A DNA stretch of 64,000 nucleotides from Streptomyces violaceorubidus (GCF_000717995.1 NZ_JODM01000019.1:55780-119779), one strand, 5' to 3'; positions 9,644-20,494 are shown, counted from the stretch's first letter. Made by a program: numbers and translations. The notes: generated by a model not told the origin, from the letters alone.

Positions 9644-9865
9644 TGTGGCATATGCGCGCCTGATCGGGGGAACGGATGCCACCGTTGGCCCGTCTCCAGA
9701 AGCGAGGCGGTGCGCCATCTGCTGACAATGGCGAAGACCCTCGCGCAGTGTTCGCGAAAGCGCGTCTACGATGGAAGCCTCCACGCGTCACTGCACCCAC
9801 TTCGCCTACCTGAAAAGCCCTCAAAAGCTCCTGGGAAGGCCAGTCGAATCCTGATGGGGAACTCA

Positions 9866-10885
9866 ATGTCGTTCATCGGCCGTGACATGGCTGTCGACCT
9901 CGGGACCGCCAACACGCTGGTGTACGTCAGGGGTCGCGGGATCGTACTCAACGAGCCGTCCGTCGTCGCGATCAACACCAACACCGGTGGCATCCTCGCG
10001 GTCGGCGCCGAAGCGAAGAAGATGATCGGGCGCACGCCCGGCAACATCGTTGCCGTGCGCCCGCTGAAGGACGGCGTCATCGCCGACTTCGAGATCACCG
10101 AGCGGATGCTCCGCTACTTCATCCTGAAGATCCACAAGCGGCGGTATCTGGCTCGTCCGCGGGTCGTCGTCTGTGTGCCCTCGGGCATCACCGGCGTCGA
10201 GCGCCGTGCCGTCATCGAGGCGTCGTCCCAGGCCGGCGCCCGACAGGTGCACATCATCGAGGAGCCCATGGCCGCGGCCATCGGCTCCGGCCTGCCGGTC
10301 CACGAGGCCACGGGCAACATGGTGGTGGACATCGGCGGCGGCACCACGGAGGTCGCGGTCATCTCGCTCGGCGGCATCGTCACCGCCCAGTCCATCCGCG
10401 TCGCGGGTGACGAGCTGGACAACGCGATCATCCAGCACGTGAAGAAGGAGTACAGCCTTCTGCTGGGTGAGCGCACGGCCGAACAGATCAAGATCACGAT
10501 CGGTTCGGCGTACGACCTCGACTCCGACGAGCACACCGAAATCCGCGGCCGGGACCTCGTCTCCGGGCTGCCCAAGACCGTCGTCATCTCCGCCGCCGAA
10601 GTGCGCAAGGCGATCGAGGAGCCGGTCAACGCCATCGTCGACGCCGTCAAGACGACCCTCGACAAGTGTCCGCCGGAGCTGTCCGGCGACATCATGGACC
10701 GGGGCATCGTCCTGACCGGCGGCGGCGCGCTGCTGCGCGGGCTCGACGAACGGCTGCGCCGGGAGACCGGAATGCCGATCCACATCGCCGAGGACCCGCT
10801 GGACAGCGTGGCGCTCGGCAGCGGCAAGTGCGTCGAGGAGTTCGAGGCGCTCCAGCAGGTGCTGGACGCCTCGCCCCGCAGATGA
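9866..10885 (+). CDS. mreB: rod-shape actin homologue MreB
   Basis: Actin-like ATPase that organises wall synthesis; in Streptomyces it acts mainly in aerial hyphae and spores. 339 aa from ATG 9866 ([13 protein letters not shown]), which has SD GGGGA at good spacing and matches the family N-terminus. ATG 9854 (MGNSMSFIG) would add four residues but has a poor SD. Actin-fold phosphate loops are visible: [13 protein letters not shown] (phosphate 1), [18 protein letters not shown] (phosphate 2) and the adenosine segment [16 protein letters not shown]. First gene of the mreB-mreC-mreD-mrdA-rodA cluster. Confidence 0.96.
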   Translation: MSFIGRDMAVDLGTANTLVYVRGRGIVLNEPSVVAINTNTGGILAVGAEAKKMIGRTPGNIVAVRPLKDGVIADFEITERMLRYFILKIHKRRYLARPRVVVCVPSGITGVERRAVIEASSQAGARQVHIIEEPMAAAIGSGLPVHEATGNMVVDIGGGTTEVAVISLGGIVTAQSIRVAGDELDNAIIQHVKKEYSLLLGERTAEQIKITIGSAYDLDSDEHTEIRGRDLVSGLPKTVVISAAEVRKAIEEPVNAIVDAVKTTLDKCPPELSGDIMDRGIVLTGGGALLRGLDERLRRETGMPIHIAEDPLDSVALGSGKCVEEFEALQQVLDASPRR

Positions 10886-10900
10886 CGTCACCCTTCGGTT

Positions 10901-10934
10901 CCGCCGTACGAGACGATCTCCTCTCGTGCGGCGG
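10901..10934 (+). terminator. hairpin between mreB and mreC
   Basis: 13-bp stem with one G-U pair (CCGCCGTACGAGA / TCTCGTGCGGCGG), 15 bases after the mreB stop. It may end most mreB transcripts or raise mreB over the downstream membrane genes. Confidence 0.6.
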
Positions 10935-11066
10935 ATCGTTGATATAGAGGGTTCCGGCACCGGATGCGCGTGAAGCACCCGACGTGCCGGATCAGCTGAA
11001 TTCCTGAACACCGCCACGTACATTCCGAGATTCCCGAATTCGACGAGGAAGGCACGGCCGCCGCAC

Positions 11067-12128
11067 GTGAGGGACACGAAAGAGAGCCGGCTGCTCCTGG
11101 TGCTGCTGATCGCCATCGCGTTCGCACTGATCACGGTGGACATCCGCGGTGGGGAGGACTCCCCGGTCGACGGGGCCCGGCAGGCCGCGGCCGACGTCTT
11201 CGGTCCGATCGAGAACGGGGTCTCCTCCGCGGTCGACCCGGTCGGCAACGCGGTCTCCGCGGTCCGCGACTCCGGCGACCGGCACGACCGGCTCACGCGA
11301 CTGGAGACCGAGAACGCGGCCCTCAAGGCGAAGCTCGGCAGCGACGAGCGGGGCCGCAGCCGGCTGAAGCAGTTCGACAAGATGCTCGGACTCGCCGGGG
11401 CCGGGCAGTACGGCATCAAGGGCGCCCAGGTCATCGCCATAGGAGCCGCCCAGGGCTTCTCCTGGACCATCACCATCGACGCCGGCGCCAACGACGGCGT
11501 CAAGCGCGACATGACCGTCCTCAACGGCGACGGCCTCGTCGGACGCGTGACCACCGTCGGCCCGAACACCGCCACCGTGCTGCTCGCCAACGACCCGGAC
11601 TTCACCGTCGGCACCCGCATGGAGTCCGGCGACGAACTCGGCTTCGCCGCCGGCCAGGGCAACCGCCCCCTGCGCGTCGAGCTCCTCAACGGCAAGGCCG
11701 ACGTCAAGAAGGGCGACCGCCTCGTCACCTTCGGCTCCCAGGCCGACAAGCCGTTCGTGCCGGGCGTGCCCGTCGGCACCATCACCCGCGTCGACCCCAA
11801 CGGCGGCGACCTGACCCGCATCCTCGACGTCACGCCGTTCGTCAGCTTCACCAAGCTCGACATCGTCGGCGTCGTCGTCCAGGCCCCGGCCAAGGACCCC
11901 CGCGACACGGTGCTCCCGGAGAAGAAGCAGCCGAAGCCCACACCGACCGTGACGGTGACCGTCACCCCCGGCGCCGACCCCGAGGGCCCGGCCCGGAACG
12001 ACGAGGCCGGGCAGGGCGACGCGACCGGCCAGAACGACACGGCCGGTCAGAACGACACGGCCGGCCAGGACCAGGCCACCGGCCAGAACGACCAGACAGA
12101 GCAGCAGAACGAGCAGCCCGAGCCGTAG
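11067..12128 (+). CDS. mreC: rod-shape-determining protein MreC
   Basis: 353 aa. One N-terminal membrane helix (LLLVLLIAIAFALITVDI), a coiled coil (DRHDRLTRLETENAALKAKL), then the two beta-barrel domains that face the outside of the membrane (GAQVIAIGAAQGFSWTITID and LVTFGSQADKPFVPGVPVG). MreC links MreB to PBP2 and RodA. The C-terminal ~75 residues are low complexity, with GQNDTAGQ-type repeats, and are longer than in rod-shaped bacteria. GTG 11067 has only a distant SD (GAGGAAGG). mreD starts 13 bases after the stop. Confidence 0.95.
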   Translation: MRDTKESRLLLVLLIAIAFALITVDIRGGEDSPVDGARQAAADVFGPIENGVSSAVDPVGNAVSAVRDSGDRHDRLTRLETENAALKAKLGSDERGRSRLKQFDKMLGLAGAGQYGIKGAQVIAIGAAQGFSWTITIDAGANDGVKRDMTVLNGDGLVGRVTTVGPNTATVLLANDPDFTVGTRMESGDELGFAAGQGNRPLRVELLNGKADVKKGDRLVTFGSQADKPFVPGVPVGTITRVDPNGGDLTRILDVTPFVSFTKLDIVGVVVQAPAKDPRDTVLPEKKQPKPTPTVTVTVTPGADPEGPARNDEAGQGDATGQNDTAGQNDTAGQDQATGQNDQTEQQNEQPEP

Positions 12129-12141
12129 GAGCCTTCACCCC

Positions 12142-12813
12142 ATGCGCGTCAACCGGATCCTGCTGTCCGTCGCCCTGGTCGTCGTCGCCCTGGTGATCCA
12201 GGTCAGCGTCCTCGCCCGCCTCCACCTGCCCGGCGCCGTCCCCGACCTGCTGCTGCTCACCGTCCTCGGCCTCGCCCTGGTCTACGGCCACGTCGGCGGC
12301 GCCCTCGTCGGCTTCGGCGCCGGGCTCCTCGCCGACCTCGCCCCGCCCGCCGACCACGCCGCCGGCCGCTACGCCCTGGTGCTCTGCGTCATCGGCTACC
12401 TCGCCGGTCTCGCCCGGCCGGACAACGGACGGCTCCGCTCGGCCACCGGCCCCATGGTCGTCGTGGTCGCCGCCGCCATCGGCACCACCCTGCTCTACGC
12501 CGGCGTCGGCGCCCTCGTCGGCGACACCGCCGCCCGCCATGTCGGCCTGCCCGGTCTGCTGTTCACGGCCGCCCTGTACGACCTGCTGCTCGCGCCCTTC
12601 GTCGTCCCCGGCATCATGGCGCTCGCCCGGCGCGCCGAACACGACCCGCTGGCCGACACCAACGCCGCCGCCCAGAGCCCCGACATCTCCTCCGGCTGGC
12701 TCTCCGGGGGCACCGGCCTGCGCATCGGCAGACAGCGCAACGGCCTGAGGGTGAAGACGGCCCGCGCCCGCGTGGCCCGCGCCGGACGCATCAAGGGGGT
12801 CAAGCGGCTGTGA
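12142..12813 (+). CDS. mreD: rod-shape-determining protein MreD
   Basis: 223 aa integral membrane protein with about five helices (for example ILLSVALVVVALVIQVSVL and LLLLTVLGLALVYGHVGGAL). It binds MreC and belongs to the elongation complex. The last ~50 residues are a basic cytoplasmic tail (KTARARVARAGRIKGVKRL). ATG 12142 follows SD TAGGAG, which overlaps the mreC stop. Confidence 0.93.
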   Translation: MRVNRILLSVALVVVALVIQVSVLARLHLPGAVPDLLLLTVLGLALVYGHVGGALVGFGAGLLADLAPPADHAAGRYALVLCVIGYLAGLARPDNGRLRSATGPMVVVVAAAIGTTLLYAGVGALVGDTAARHVGLPGLLFTAALYDLLLAPFVVPGIMALARRAEHDPLADTNAAAQSPDISSGWLSGGTGLRIGRQRNGLRVKTARARVARAGRIKGVKRL

Positions 12814-12859
12814 CGGCCCGCCAGCACACCCGTACCCGCATCGCCAGGGGGAGGCAGCA

Positions 12860-12922
12860 GTGACCAACTCCCAGCCGCCGCCCACCACCACCCTCGACCG
12901 GATGGGCCGCGCCCATGACTAA
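12860..12922 (+). CDS. possible 20-aa upstream ORF coupled to mrdA
   Basis: GTG 12860 follows a strong SD (GGGGGAGG). The frame encodes MTNSQPPPTTTLDRMGRAHD and stops at 12920-12922, eight bases into mrdA. The mrdA ATG at 12915 has no clear SD of its own, so ribosomes finishing this short frame may restart there. This could be translational coupling, or a remnant of an older N-terminus. No protein evidence. Confidence 0.4.
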   Translation: MTNSQPPPTTTLDRMGRAHD

Positions 12923-15212
12923 CATTCCGGAGACCGGCCGCAGCACCCGCGTCCAGACCCGGCTCGTCGTCATCCAGATCCTCGTCCTCTCGCTCCTCGC
13001 CACCCTCGGCGGCCGACTCTGGTACCTCCAGATCCGCCAGGGCGACGAATACGCCGAGGAAGCCTCCGGCAACCACGTCCAGCAGGTCGTCCAGCCCGCC
13101 ACCCGCGGCTCGATCCTGGACGCCCGCGGTGTCGCCCTCGCCGACAACGAGACCCGGCTCGTCGTCTCCGCCTCCCGCACCGACCTGCTGAAGATGAAGG
13201 ACGACGGCAAGGCCGTCCTCACCAAGCTCGCCGGCGTCCTCGGCATGAAGCCCCAGGACGTCATCGACAAGGTCCGGCTCTGCGACGCCAAGACCCCGCA
13301 GCCCTGCTGGAACGGCTCGCCCTACCAGCCGATCCCCGTCACCGACGAGGCCACCGTCAAGCAGGCCCTGCAGGTCCGCGAGCGCGCCGAGGACTTCCCC
13401 GGCATCACCGCCGAACCCATGGCCGTACGCCGCTACGCCGCCCCCGGCAAGTCCAACAGCGCCCAGGTCCTCGGCTACCTCTCGCCGGTCACCGACGAGG
13501 AGCTCCAGCAGGCCCAGGACACCGACTCGCCCTACCTGCGCTCCGACCAGGTCGGCCGCTCCGGCCTGGAGCGCCAGTACGACAAGGCGCTGCGCGGCAA
13601 GGCCGGCGTCACCCGCTACGAGGTCGACAACCTCGGCCGCGTCATCGGCAAGGCCGAGTCCGACCCGGGCACCCCCGGCTCCAACCTCGTCACCAGCATC
13701 GACGCCCGCGTCCAGCGGGTCGCCGAGTACGAGCTGAACGAGGCGATGAAGGCCGCCCGCAAGGAGATGGACCGCAACACCAACCGCACCTACGAGGCCG
13801 ACTCCGGTGCGGTCGTGGTGATGGAGGCCAAGACCGGCCGCGTCGTCGCCATGGCCTCCAACCCCGACTACGACCCCAACGCCTGGGTCGGCGGCATCTC
13901 CGCCAAGGACTACAAGAAGCTCACCGGCAAGGACTCCAACTACCCGCTGCTCAACCGCGCCATCCAGGGGCAGGCGGCCCCCGGCTCCATCTTCAAGGTG
14001 GTCTCCTCGGCCGCCGCGGTCGAGGCGGGCTACGACTTCGACGGCAACTACGACTGCTCCAGCGCCTACGACGTCGGCGGCCAGGTCTTCAAGAACTTCG
14101 AGTCGGCCAACGAAGGCATGATCACCATCGGCCGCGCCCTGGAGCTCTCCTGCGACACCGTCTTCTACCGCCTGTCCCACCAGGAGTGGAAGAAGGACGG
14201 CGGGATGAAGCCCAAGAACCCCCACGACTACTTCTACAAGGCCGCCCACCAGTTCGGCCTCGGCGCCACGACCGGCATCGACCTCCCCAACGAGGTCACC
14301 GGCCGCGTCCCCGACCGCCAGTGGAAGCAGGACTACTGGGAGGCCAACAAGGACGCCTGGTGCAAGTCCGGCAAGAAGGACGGCTCCTACGTCGAGAAGA
14401 TCGCGTACGAGAACTGCCTAGAGGGCAACAAGATGCGCGCCGGTGACTCCATCAACTACTCCATCGGCCAGGGCGACACCCTCGTCACCCCCATCCAGAT
14501 GGCCACCATCTACGCGGCCATCTCCAACGGCGGCACCCTCTACGACCCGACCATCGGCAAGGCCGTCGTCAGCCCCGACGGCAAGAACGTCCGCGAGATC
14601 CAGCCCACGGCCCACGGCAAGCTGCCCATAAGCAAGACCACGCTGGCCAAGATGGACGAGGCCCTCGCCGGCGTCGCCAGCCGCGGCACCGCCGCCTGGC
14701 GGTTCGCCCAGGTCGGCTGGCCGCAGGAGAAGATCCCGATGCACGCCAAGACCGGCACCGCCGAGGTCTACGGCAAGCAGACCACGTCCTGGTTCGCGAC
14801 GTACACCAAGGACTACTCGATCGTCATGACGATCTCCCAGGGTGGCACCGGCTCCGGCGCCTCGGGACCCGCCGTCCGCAACATCTACGACGCGCTGTAC
14901 GGCGTCTCCGACGACGGCGACATCGACCCGAAGAAGGCCCTGCTGCCCAAGCCGCAGGCGAGCCTCCCGAAGATCAAGACGGACGGCACCATCCTCTCGC
15001 CGAAGATGCCGAAGGACGTCGTCAAGGAACTCCAGCCCGACGAGAAGGCCTCCCCGGACGAGGAGTACGCCCCCGTCGAGGAGGGCGACCAGCCGGCCAC
15101 CACCCCCAACCAGAACGGCCAGAACCGCGACACCCGACGCCACCGACGCCGAGGCGGCGGGCGCGGCGCCCGGCCGGGCGGCAGGGGAAGAAGCCGGAGG
15201 GCACGCGCATGA
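12915..15212 (+). CDS. mrdA: penicillin-binding protein 2, class B transpeptidase
   Basis: 765 aa. One N-terminal membrane helix (VVIQILVLSLLATLGG), a dimerisation domain, then the transpeptidase domain. The active serine is Ser358 in PGSIFK (SxxK), the second motif is SCD, and the KTGT box is at 612-615. It cross-links glycan strands made by RodA. The last ~100 residues are acidic and then Arg/Gly-rich (RRGGGRGARPGGRGRSRR), an unusual tail; the ATGA overlap with rodA shows that the stop is natural. No SD of its own precedes ATG 12915. Confidence 0.95.
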   Translation: MTNIPETGRSTRVQTRLVVIQILVLSLLATLGGRLWYLQIRQGDEYAEEASGNHVQQVVQPATRGSILDARGVALADNETRLVVSASRTDLLKMKDDGKAVLTKLAGVLGMKPQDVIDKVRLCDAKTPQPCWNGSPYQPIPVTDEATVKQALQVRERAEDFPGITAEPMAVRRYAAPGKSNSAQVLGYLSPVTDEELQQAQDTDSPYLRSDQVGRSGLERQYDKALRGKAGVTRYEVDNLGRVIGKAESDPGTPGSNLVTSIDARVQRVAEYELNEAMKAARKEMDRNTNRTYEADSGAVVVMEAKTGRVVAMASNPDYDPNAWVGGISAKDYKKLTGKDSNYPLLNRAIQGQAAPGSIFKVVSSAAAVEAGYDFDGNYDCSSAYDVGGQVFKNFESANEGMITIGRALELSCDTVFYRLSHQEWKKDGGMKPKNPHDYFYKAAHQFGLGATTGIDLPNEVTGRVPDRQWKQDYWEANKDAWCKSGKKDGSYVEKIAYENCLEGNKMRAGDSINYSIGQGDTLVTPIQMATIYAAISNGGTLYDPTIGKAVVSPDGKNVREIQPTAHGKLPISKTTLAKMDEALAGVASRGTAAWRFAQVGWPQEKIPMHAKTGTAEVYGKQTTSWFATYTKDYSIVMTISQGGTGSGASGPAVRNIYDALYGVSDDGDIDPKKALLPKPQASLPKIKTDGTILSPKMPKDVVKELQPDEKASPDEEYAPVEEGDQPATTPNQNGQNRDTRRHRRRGGGRGARPGGRGRSRRARA

Positions 15213-16405
15213 CCGGCAACAGCTTCCAGGTCTCCGGGTACGGCCCCGAGAAGGCCGGCTGGACCCGCCTCTTCGCCCGGGACTCCCTGGCGCGGCGGCT
15301 CGACTGGCCGATACTGCTGGCCGCCGTGGCCCTGTCCCTGATGGGCTCGCTGCTCGTCTACTCCGCGACCCGCAACCGCACCGAACTCAACCAGGGCGAC
15401 CCGTACTACTTCCTCACCCGGCACCTCCTGAACACCGGCATCGGCCTCACCCTGATGGTCGGCGTCGTCTGGCTCGGCCACCGCGCCCTGCGCACCGCCG
15501 TCCCGGTCCTCTACGGCGCCTCCGTCTTCCTGATCCTGCTGGTGCTCACCCCGCTCGGCTCGACCATCAACGGCGCCCACTCCTGGATCAAGCTCCCCGG
15601 CGGCTTCTCCCTGCAGCCCTCGGAGTTCGTGAAGATCACGATCATCCTGGGCATGGCGATGCTGCTGGCCGCACGGGTGGACGCGGGGGACCGGCCCCAC
15701 CCCGATCACCGCACCGTGCTCCAGGCCCTGGGCCTGGCCACCGTGCCGATGCTCATCGTGATGCTCATGCCCGACCTCGGGTCGGTCATGGTCATGGTCA
15801 TCATCGTGCTCGGCATCCTGCTCGCCTCCGGCGCCAGCAACCGCTGGATCTTCGGCCTGCTCGGCGCCGGTACCGCCGGGGCGCTCGCCGTGTGGCAGCT
15901 CGGCATCCTGGACGACTACCAGATCGCCCGCTTCGCCGCCTTCGCCAACCCCGCCCTCGACCCCGCGGGCGTCGGCTACAACACCAACCAGGCCCGCATC
16001 GCCATCGGCTCCGGCGGGCTCACCGGTTCCGGCCTCTTCCACGGCTCCCAGACCACCGGCCGGTTCGTCCCCGAACAGCAGACCGACTTCGTCTTCACCG
16101 TCGCCGGAGAGGAACTGGGCTTCCTCGGCGCGGGCCTCATCATCGCCCTGCTCGGCGTGGTCCTCTGGCGTGCCTGCAGGATCGCCCGCAGCACCCCCGA
16201 CCTGTACGGCACGGTCGTCGCCGCCGGGATCGTCGCCTGGTTCGCCTTCCAGACCTTCGAGAACGTCGGCATGACGCTCGGCATCATGCCGGTCACCGGC
16301 CTGCCCCTGCCCTTCGTCTCCTACGGCGGCTCCTCCATGTTCGCCGTGTGGATGGCGGTCGGCCTGCTCCAGTCGATCACCGTGCAGCGACCGATGTCGG
16401 CCTAG
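15209..16405 (+). CDS. rodA: RodA-type peptidoglycan glycosyltransferase (SEDS family)
   Basis: 398 aa multi-pass membrane protein of the SEDS family, called Sfr at this position in S. coelicolor as I recall. It polymerises lipid II and partners with PBP2. Conserved SEDS stretches: PLGSTINGAHSWIKLPG, FSLQPSEFVKI, the ESD-like EEQTDFVFTVAGEELGF segment (PEQQTDFVF), and GMTLGIMPVTGLPLPFVSYGG near the end. ATG 15209 overlaps the mrdA stop by four bases and has SD GGAGGG, so the two are translated together. Confidence 0.95.
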   Translation: MTGNSFQVSGYGPEKAGWTRLFARDSLARRLDWPILLAAVALSLMGSLLVYSATRNRTELNQGDPYYFLTRHLLNTGIGLTLMVGVVWLGHRALRTAVPVLYGASVFLILLVLTPLGSTINGAHSWIKLPGGFSLQPSEFVKITIILGMAMLLAARVDAGDRPHPDHRTVLQALGLATVPMLIVMLMPDLGSVMVMVIIVLGILLASGASNRWIFGLLGAGTAGALAVWQLGILDDYQIARFAAFANPALDPAGVGYNTNQARIAIGSGGLTGSGLFHGSQTTGRFVPEQQTDFVFTVAGEELGFLGAGLIIALLGVVLWRACRIARSTPDLYGTVVAAGIVAWFAFQTFENVGMTLGIMPVTGLPLPFVSYGGSSMFAVWMAVGLLQSITVQRPMSA

Positions 16406-16451
16406 CCCGGCCCCCGGGGACGAGCGGTAAGGGGGACCGGTCCGGCCGGGT

Positions 16452-16457
16452 TAGGCT
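16452..16457 (+). promoter_or_regulatory. -10 box upstream of the radical SAM gene
   Basis: TAGGCT, 38 bases before the ATG at 16496. Unlike the leaderless starts elsewhere in the window it leaves a leader of about 33 bases. No clear -35. Confidence 0.4.
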
Positions 16458-16495
16458 GGATGGTCCCCCCTGTCCGCACACAAAGGTCCCGTGAG

Positions 16496-18454
<1,959 letters not shown>

Positions 18455-18479
18455 GCGGCGGCAGCCGGGGATTACGGGG

Positions 18480-18510
18480 CGCCGCGGGATCCGGATCGGG
18501 TTCCGCGGCG
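18480..18510 (+). terminator. hairpin after the radical SAM gene
   Basis: Stem CGCCGCGGGA / TTCCGCGGCG with one G-U pair, 25 bases after the stop. Confidence 0.6.
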
Positions 18511-18515
18511 TCCTC

Positions 18516-19697
18516 ATGTGCATGGTGGATCTGGAGAAGGCGTCCGGTGCGGGCCCGCAGCGGGATGCCGAGGGGTGTCTCGCCGTGGCGATCCGGCTTC
18601 CGGTGCGGATCGTGGTGCTCGTGCTGGTCGTGCCGGTGCGCATGGTGTGGGACGCGCTGGTGGTCGCGGGGCGGTTCCTGCGGGACACGGTGCTGCGTCC
18701 CGTCGGGCGGGCGCTGGCGTGGCTCGGGCGGGCCGTCTTCGTGTGGCCGCTGGTCGGGCTGTGGCGGTACGTCGTCGTGCCGCTCGCCCGGGGCGTGGGG
18801 TGGCTGGGGCGGGTGCTGCTCGTGGTGCCCGCGGTGTGGCTGTACCGGTGGGTGCTGGCGCCGGTGGGGCACGGGATCGCCTGGTTCCTCACCCGGGTGG
18901 GCGTGGTGCTCGCGGCGATCGGGCGCGGGGTGTACGCGGGTCTGGCATGGCTCGGGCGGTATCTGGCCGTCGTGCCGGCGGTGTGGCTGTACCGGTGGGT
19001 GCTGATGCCGGTCGGGCACGGGATCGCCTGGTGCGGCAGGCAGGTGGCGCGGGGGGTGCGGCTGGTCCTCACCGGTGTCGGGTTCGTTCTGTACTGGACC
19101 GTCCGGGTGCTGCTGGTGCTGCCGGCCCTCGCCGTGTGGCGGTGGGTGCTCACCCCGGTCGGCCGGGTCCTCGCCGTCGTCGGACGGGAGGTGGCGGATG
19201 CCGCCGGGCACGCCTGGCGGATCGCCGGGCACCTCTCGCGCGCGGTCGGACGGTTCCTCGGCACCGTCCTGCGGTGGACCGTGGCCGAACCGGCGCGCTG
19301 GGTGTACCGGAGTGTGCTGACCCCGGTGGGGCATGCCGTGCGGGACGCCGTCGTGCGGCCCCTCGCCGAGGCGGGGCGCAGCGTGGGGCGGGCGACGCGG
19401 CAGGCGCTGGCCTCGGCCCGGCTCACCGCACGGCAGGCCCGCGCCGACGTGCGGCGGATGCTCTTCGGGGAGCCCGCCGAGCGGCGGCCGGTGGACCGGG
19501 CGGGAACCTACGCCTGCGCAAACGCGTACTCTAGAAAAGAGGACCGGGCGCGAAACCTCCCCGCCGACGCGGGGATGATCCTGACTGGACGACACCGGGA
19601 AAGCGTCAGCCGGTGTGCTCCCCGCCACCGCGGGGATGCGTCCGGTTCCGACCGCCGTACACAAGGAGAAGTCCCCTGGGCAAGCGACAGCCCGTAG
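18516..19697 (+). CDS. repeat-built membrane protein with a tail encoded by CRISPR-like sequence
   Basis: 393 aa, function unknown. It consists of about five related segments of 35-45 residues, each with a hydrophobic helix followed by a signature like WLYRWVLAPVGHGIAW or WVYRSVLTPVGHAV. The helices are rich in Val, Leu, Trp and Arg and may be membrane-embedded or amphipathic. The last ~45 residues (from about RARNLPADAG) are encoded by two CRISPR-like repeats and the sequence between them and look unlike the rest, so the original stop was probably lost. GTG 18585 (VAIRLPVR) has a better SD (AGGGG) than ATG 18516, which sits just after a terminator, and may be the real start. Confidence 0.65.
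   Translation: MCMVDLEKASGAGPQRDAEGCLAVAIRLPVRIVVLVLVVPVRMVWDALVVAGRFLRDTVLRPVGRALAWLGRAVFVWPLVGLWRYVVVPLARGVGWLGRVLLVVPAVWLYRWVLAPVGHGIAWFLTRVGVVLAAIGRGVYAGLAWLGRYLAVVPAVWLYRWVLMPVGHGIAWCGRQVARGVRLVLTGVGFVLYWTVRVLLVLPALAVWRWVLTPVGRVLAVVGREVADAAGHAWRIAGHLSRAVGRFLGTVLRWTVAEPARWVYRSVLTPVGHAVRDAVVRPLAEAGRSVGRATRQALASARLTARQARADVRRMLFGEPAERRPVDRAGTYACANAYSRKEDRARNLPADAGMILTGRHRESVSRCAPRHRGDASGSDRRTQGEVPWASDSP
19554..19643 (+). CRISPR. two-repeat CRISPR-like relic (type I-E style)
   Basis: Two 29-base units, 19554-19582 and 19615-19643, share CTCCCCGCC and CGCGGGGATG and can fold into a CCCCGC/GCGGGG hairpin. Their spacing is exactly 61 bases, that is 29-base repeats plus a 32-base spacer, the period of type I-E arrays in Streptomyces. 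The second unit begins GTGCTCCCCGCC, close to the usual repeat of the genus. The units differ at their ends and middle, so they are degenerate. No further unit lies 61 bases to either side and no cas gene is in the window. Confidence 0.58.
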
Positions 19698-20494
19698 GCC
19701 CGCCGCCCGTTCCCGCGGTGCAGCGCATCCGACTGCGCTACACCAAGCGCGGCCGCCTCCGGTTCACCAGCCACCGTGACTTCCAGCGCGCCTTCGAGCG
19801 TGCGCTGCGCCGCGCCGAGGTGCCGATGGCGTACTCGGCGGGGTTCACTCCGCACCCGAAGGTGTCGTACGCCAATGCCGCACCCACCGGCACAGGCAGT
19901 GAGGCGGAGTACCTGGAGATCGCGCTCACCGAGGCGCGCGACCCGGAGCGGCTGCGGCTGCTCCTCGACGAGTCGCTGCCCACCGGGCTCGATGTCGTCG
20001 ACGCGGTCGAGGCCCGGACCTCCGGGCTCGCCGACCGGCTGACGGCTTCCGTGTGGGAGCTGCGGCTGGACGGTGTGGAGCCCGCCGAGGCCGAGGCCGC
20101 CGTCGCGGCGTTCAACGCGGCCCCGGCGGTGGAGGTCCAGCGCCGTACGAAGAACGGCGTCCGTACCTTCGACACCCGCTCCGCCGTCGCGCACCTCGAG
20201 AGCGTCACCACGCACGGTTCACCGGCTGATAGGCCGACCGACCGGCCCTGTGCGATACTGCGGCTGGTTGTTCGGCACGTGACGCCTGCCGTACGACCCG
20301 ACGACGTCCTGTCCGGTCTTCGCGCCGTGGCCGACCTGGCGCCGCCGGTCCCCGCAGCGGTGACCAGGCTGGCGCAGGGGCTGTTCGATGAAGAGACCGG
20401 TGCGGTGACCGACCCGCTCGCGCCCGACCGCGAGGCAGAAGCGCCCGTGCCGCATCCGGCCGCCGCTTCCGCCGCCGCGAAGGCGCCGGCGTAA
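19676..20494 (+). CDS. DUF2344 / TIGR03936 radical-SAM-linked protein
   Basis: Partner of the radical SAM protein. The conserved core starts at RIRLRYTKRGRLRFTSHRD and continues with FERALRRAEVPMAYSAGF and PHPKVSYANA. 272 aa if translation starts at CTG 19676 (LGKRQPVG), which lies 7 bases after a perfect SD AAGGAG (19663-19668). There is no ATG, GTG or TTG in that place; GTG 19718 has no SD and would begin right at the core. The upstream sequence in this frame is the CRISPR-like relic. The C-terminal ~70 residues after the core are less conserved and Ala-rich. Confidence 0.85.
   Translation: MGKRQPVGPPPVPAVQRIRLRYTKRGRLRFTSHRDFQRAFERALRRAEVPMAYSAGFTPHPKVSYANAAPTGTGSEAEYLEIALTEARDPERLRLLLDESLPTGLDVVDAVEARTSGLADRLTASVWELRLDGVEPAEAEAAVAAFNAAPAVEVQRRTKNGVRTFDTRSAVAHLESVTTHGSPADRPTDRPCAILRLVVRHVTPAVRPDDVLSGLRAVADLAPPVPAAVTRLAQGLFDEETGAVTDPLAPDREAEAPVPHPAAASAAAKAPA

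Larger units (their letters stand above)
9546..9865 (+). other. 320-bp gap between ndk and mreB
   Basis: No convincing gene. It holds a T-run (9574-9580), a perfect 15-bp palindrome (9581-9595), the ndk terminator (9618-9643), and then about 220 bases that should carry the mreB promoters. A possible -10 (TACGAT, 9766-9771) precedes a leader of about 90 bases. From memory, mreB of S. coelicolor is driven from several promoters, some sporulation-dependent; they cannot be placed from sequence alone. Confidence 0.5.

Noticed and set aside
15110..15212. Possible frameshift in the Arg/Gly-rich end of mrdA
   Set aside because: The stop forms an ATGA overlap with rodA, which has its own SD, a normal coupled junction. 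The tail is odd but in frame.
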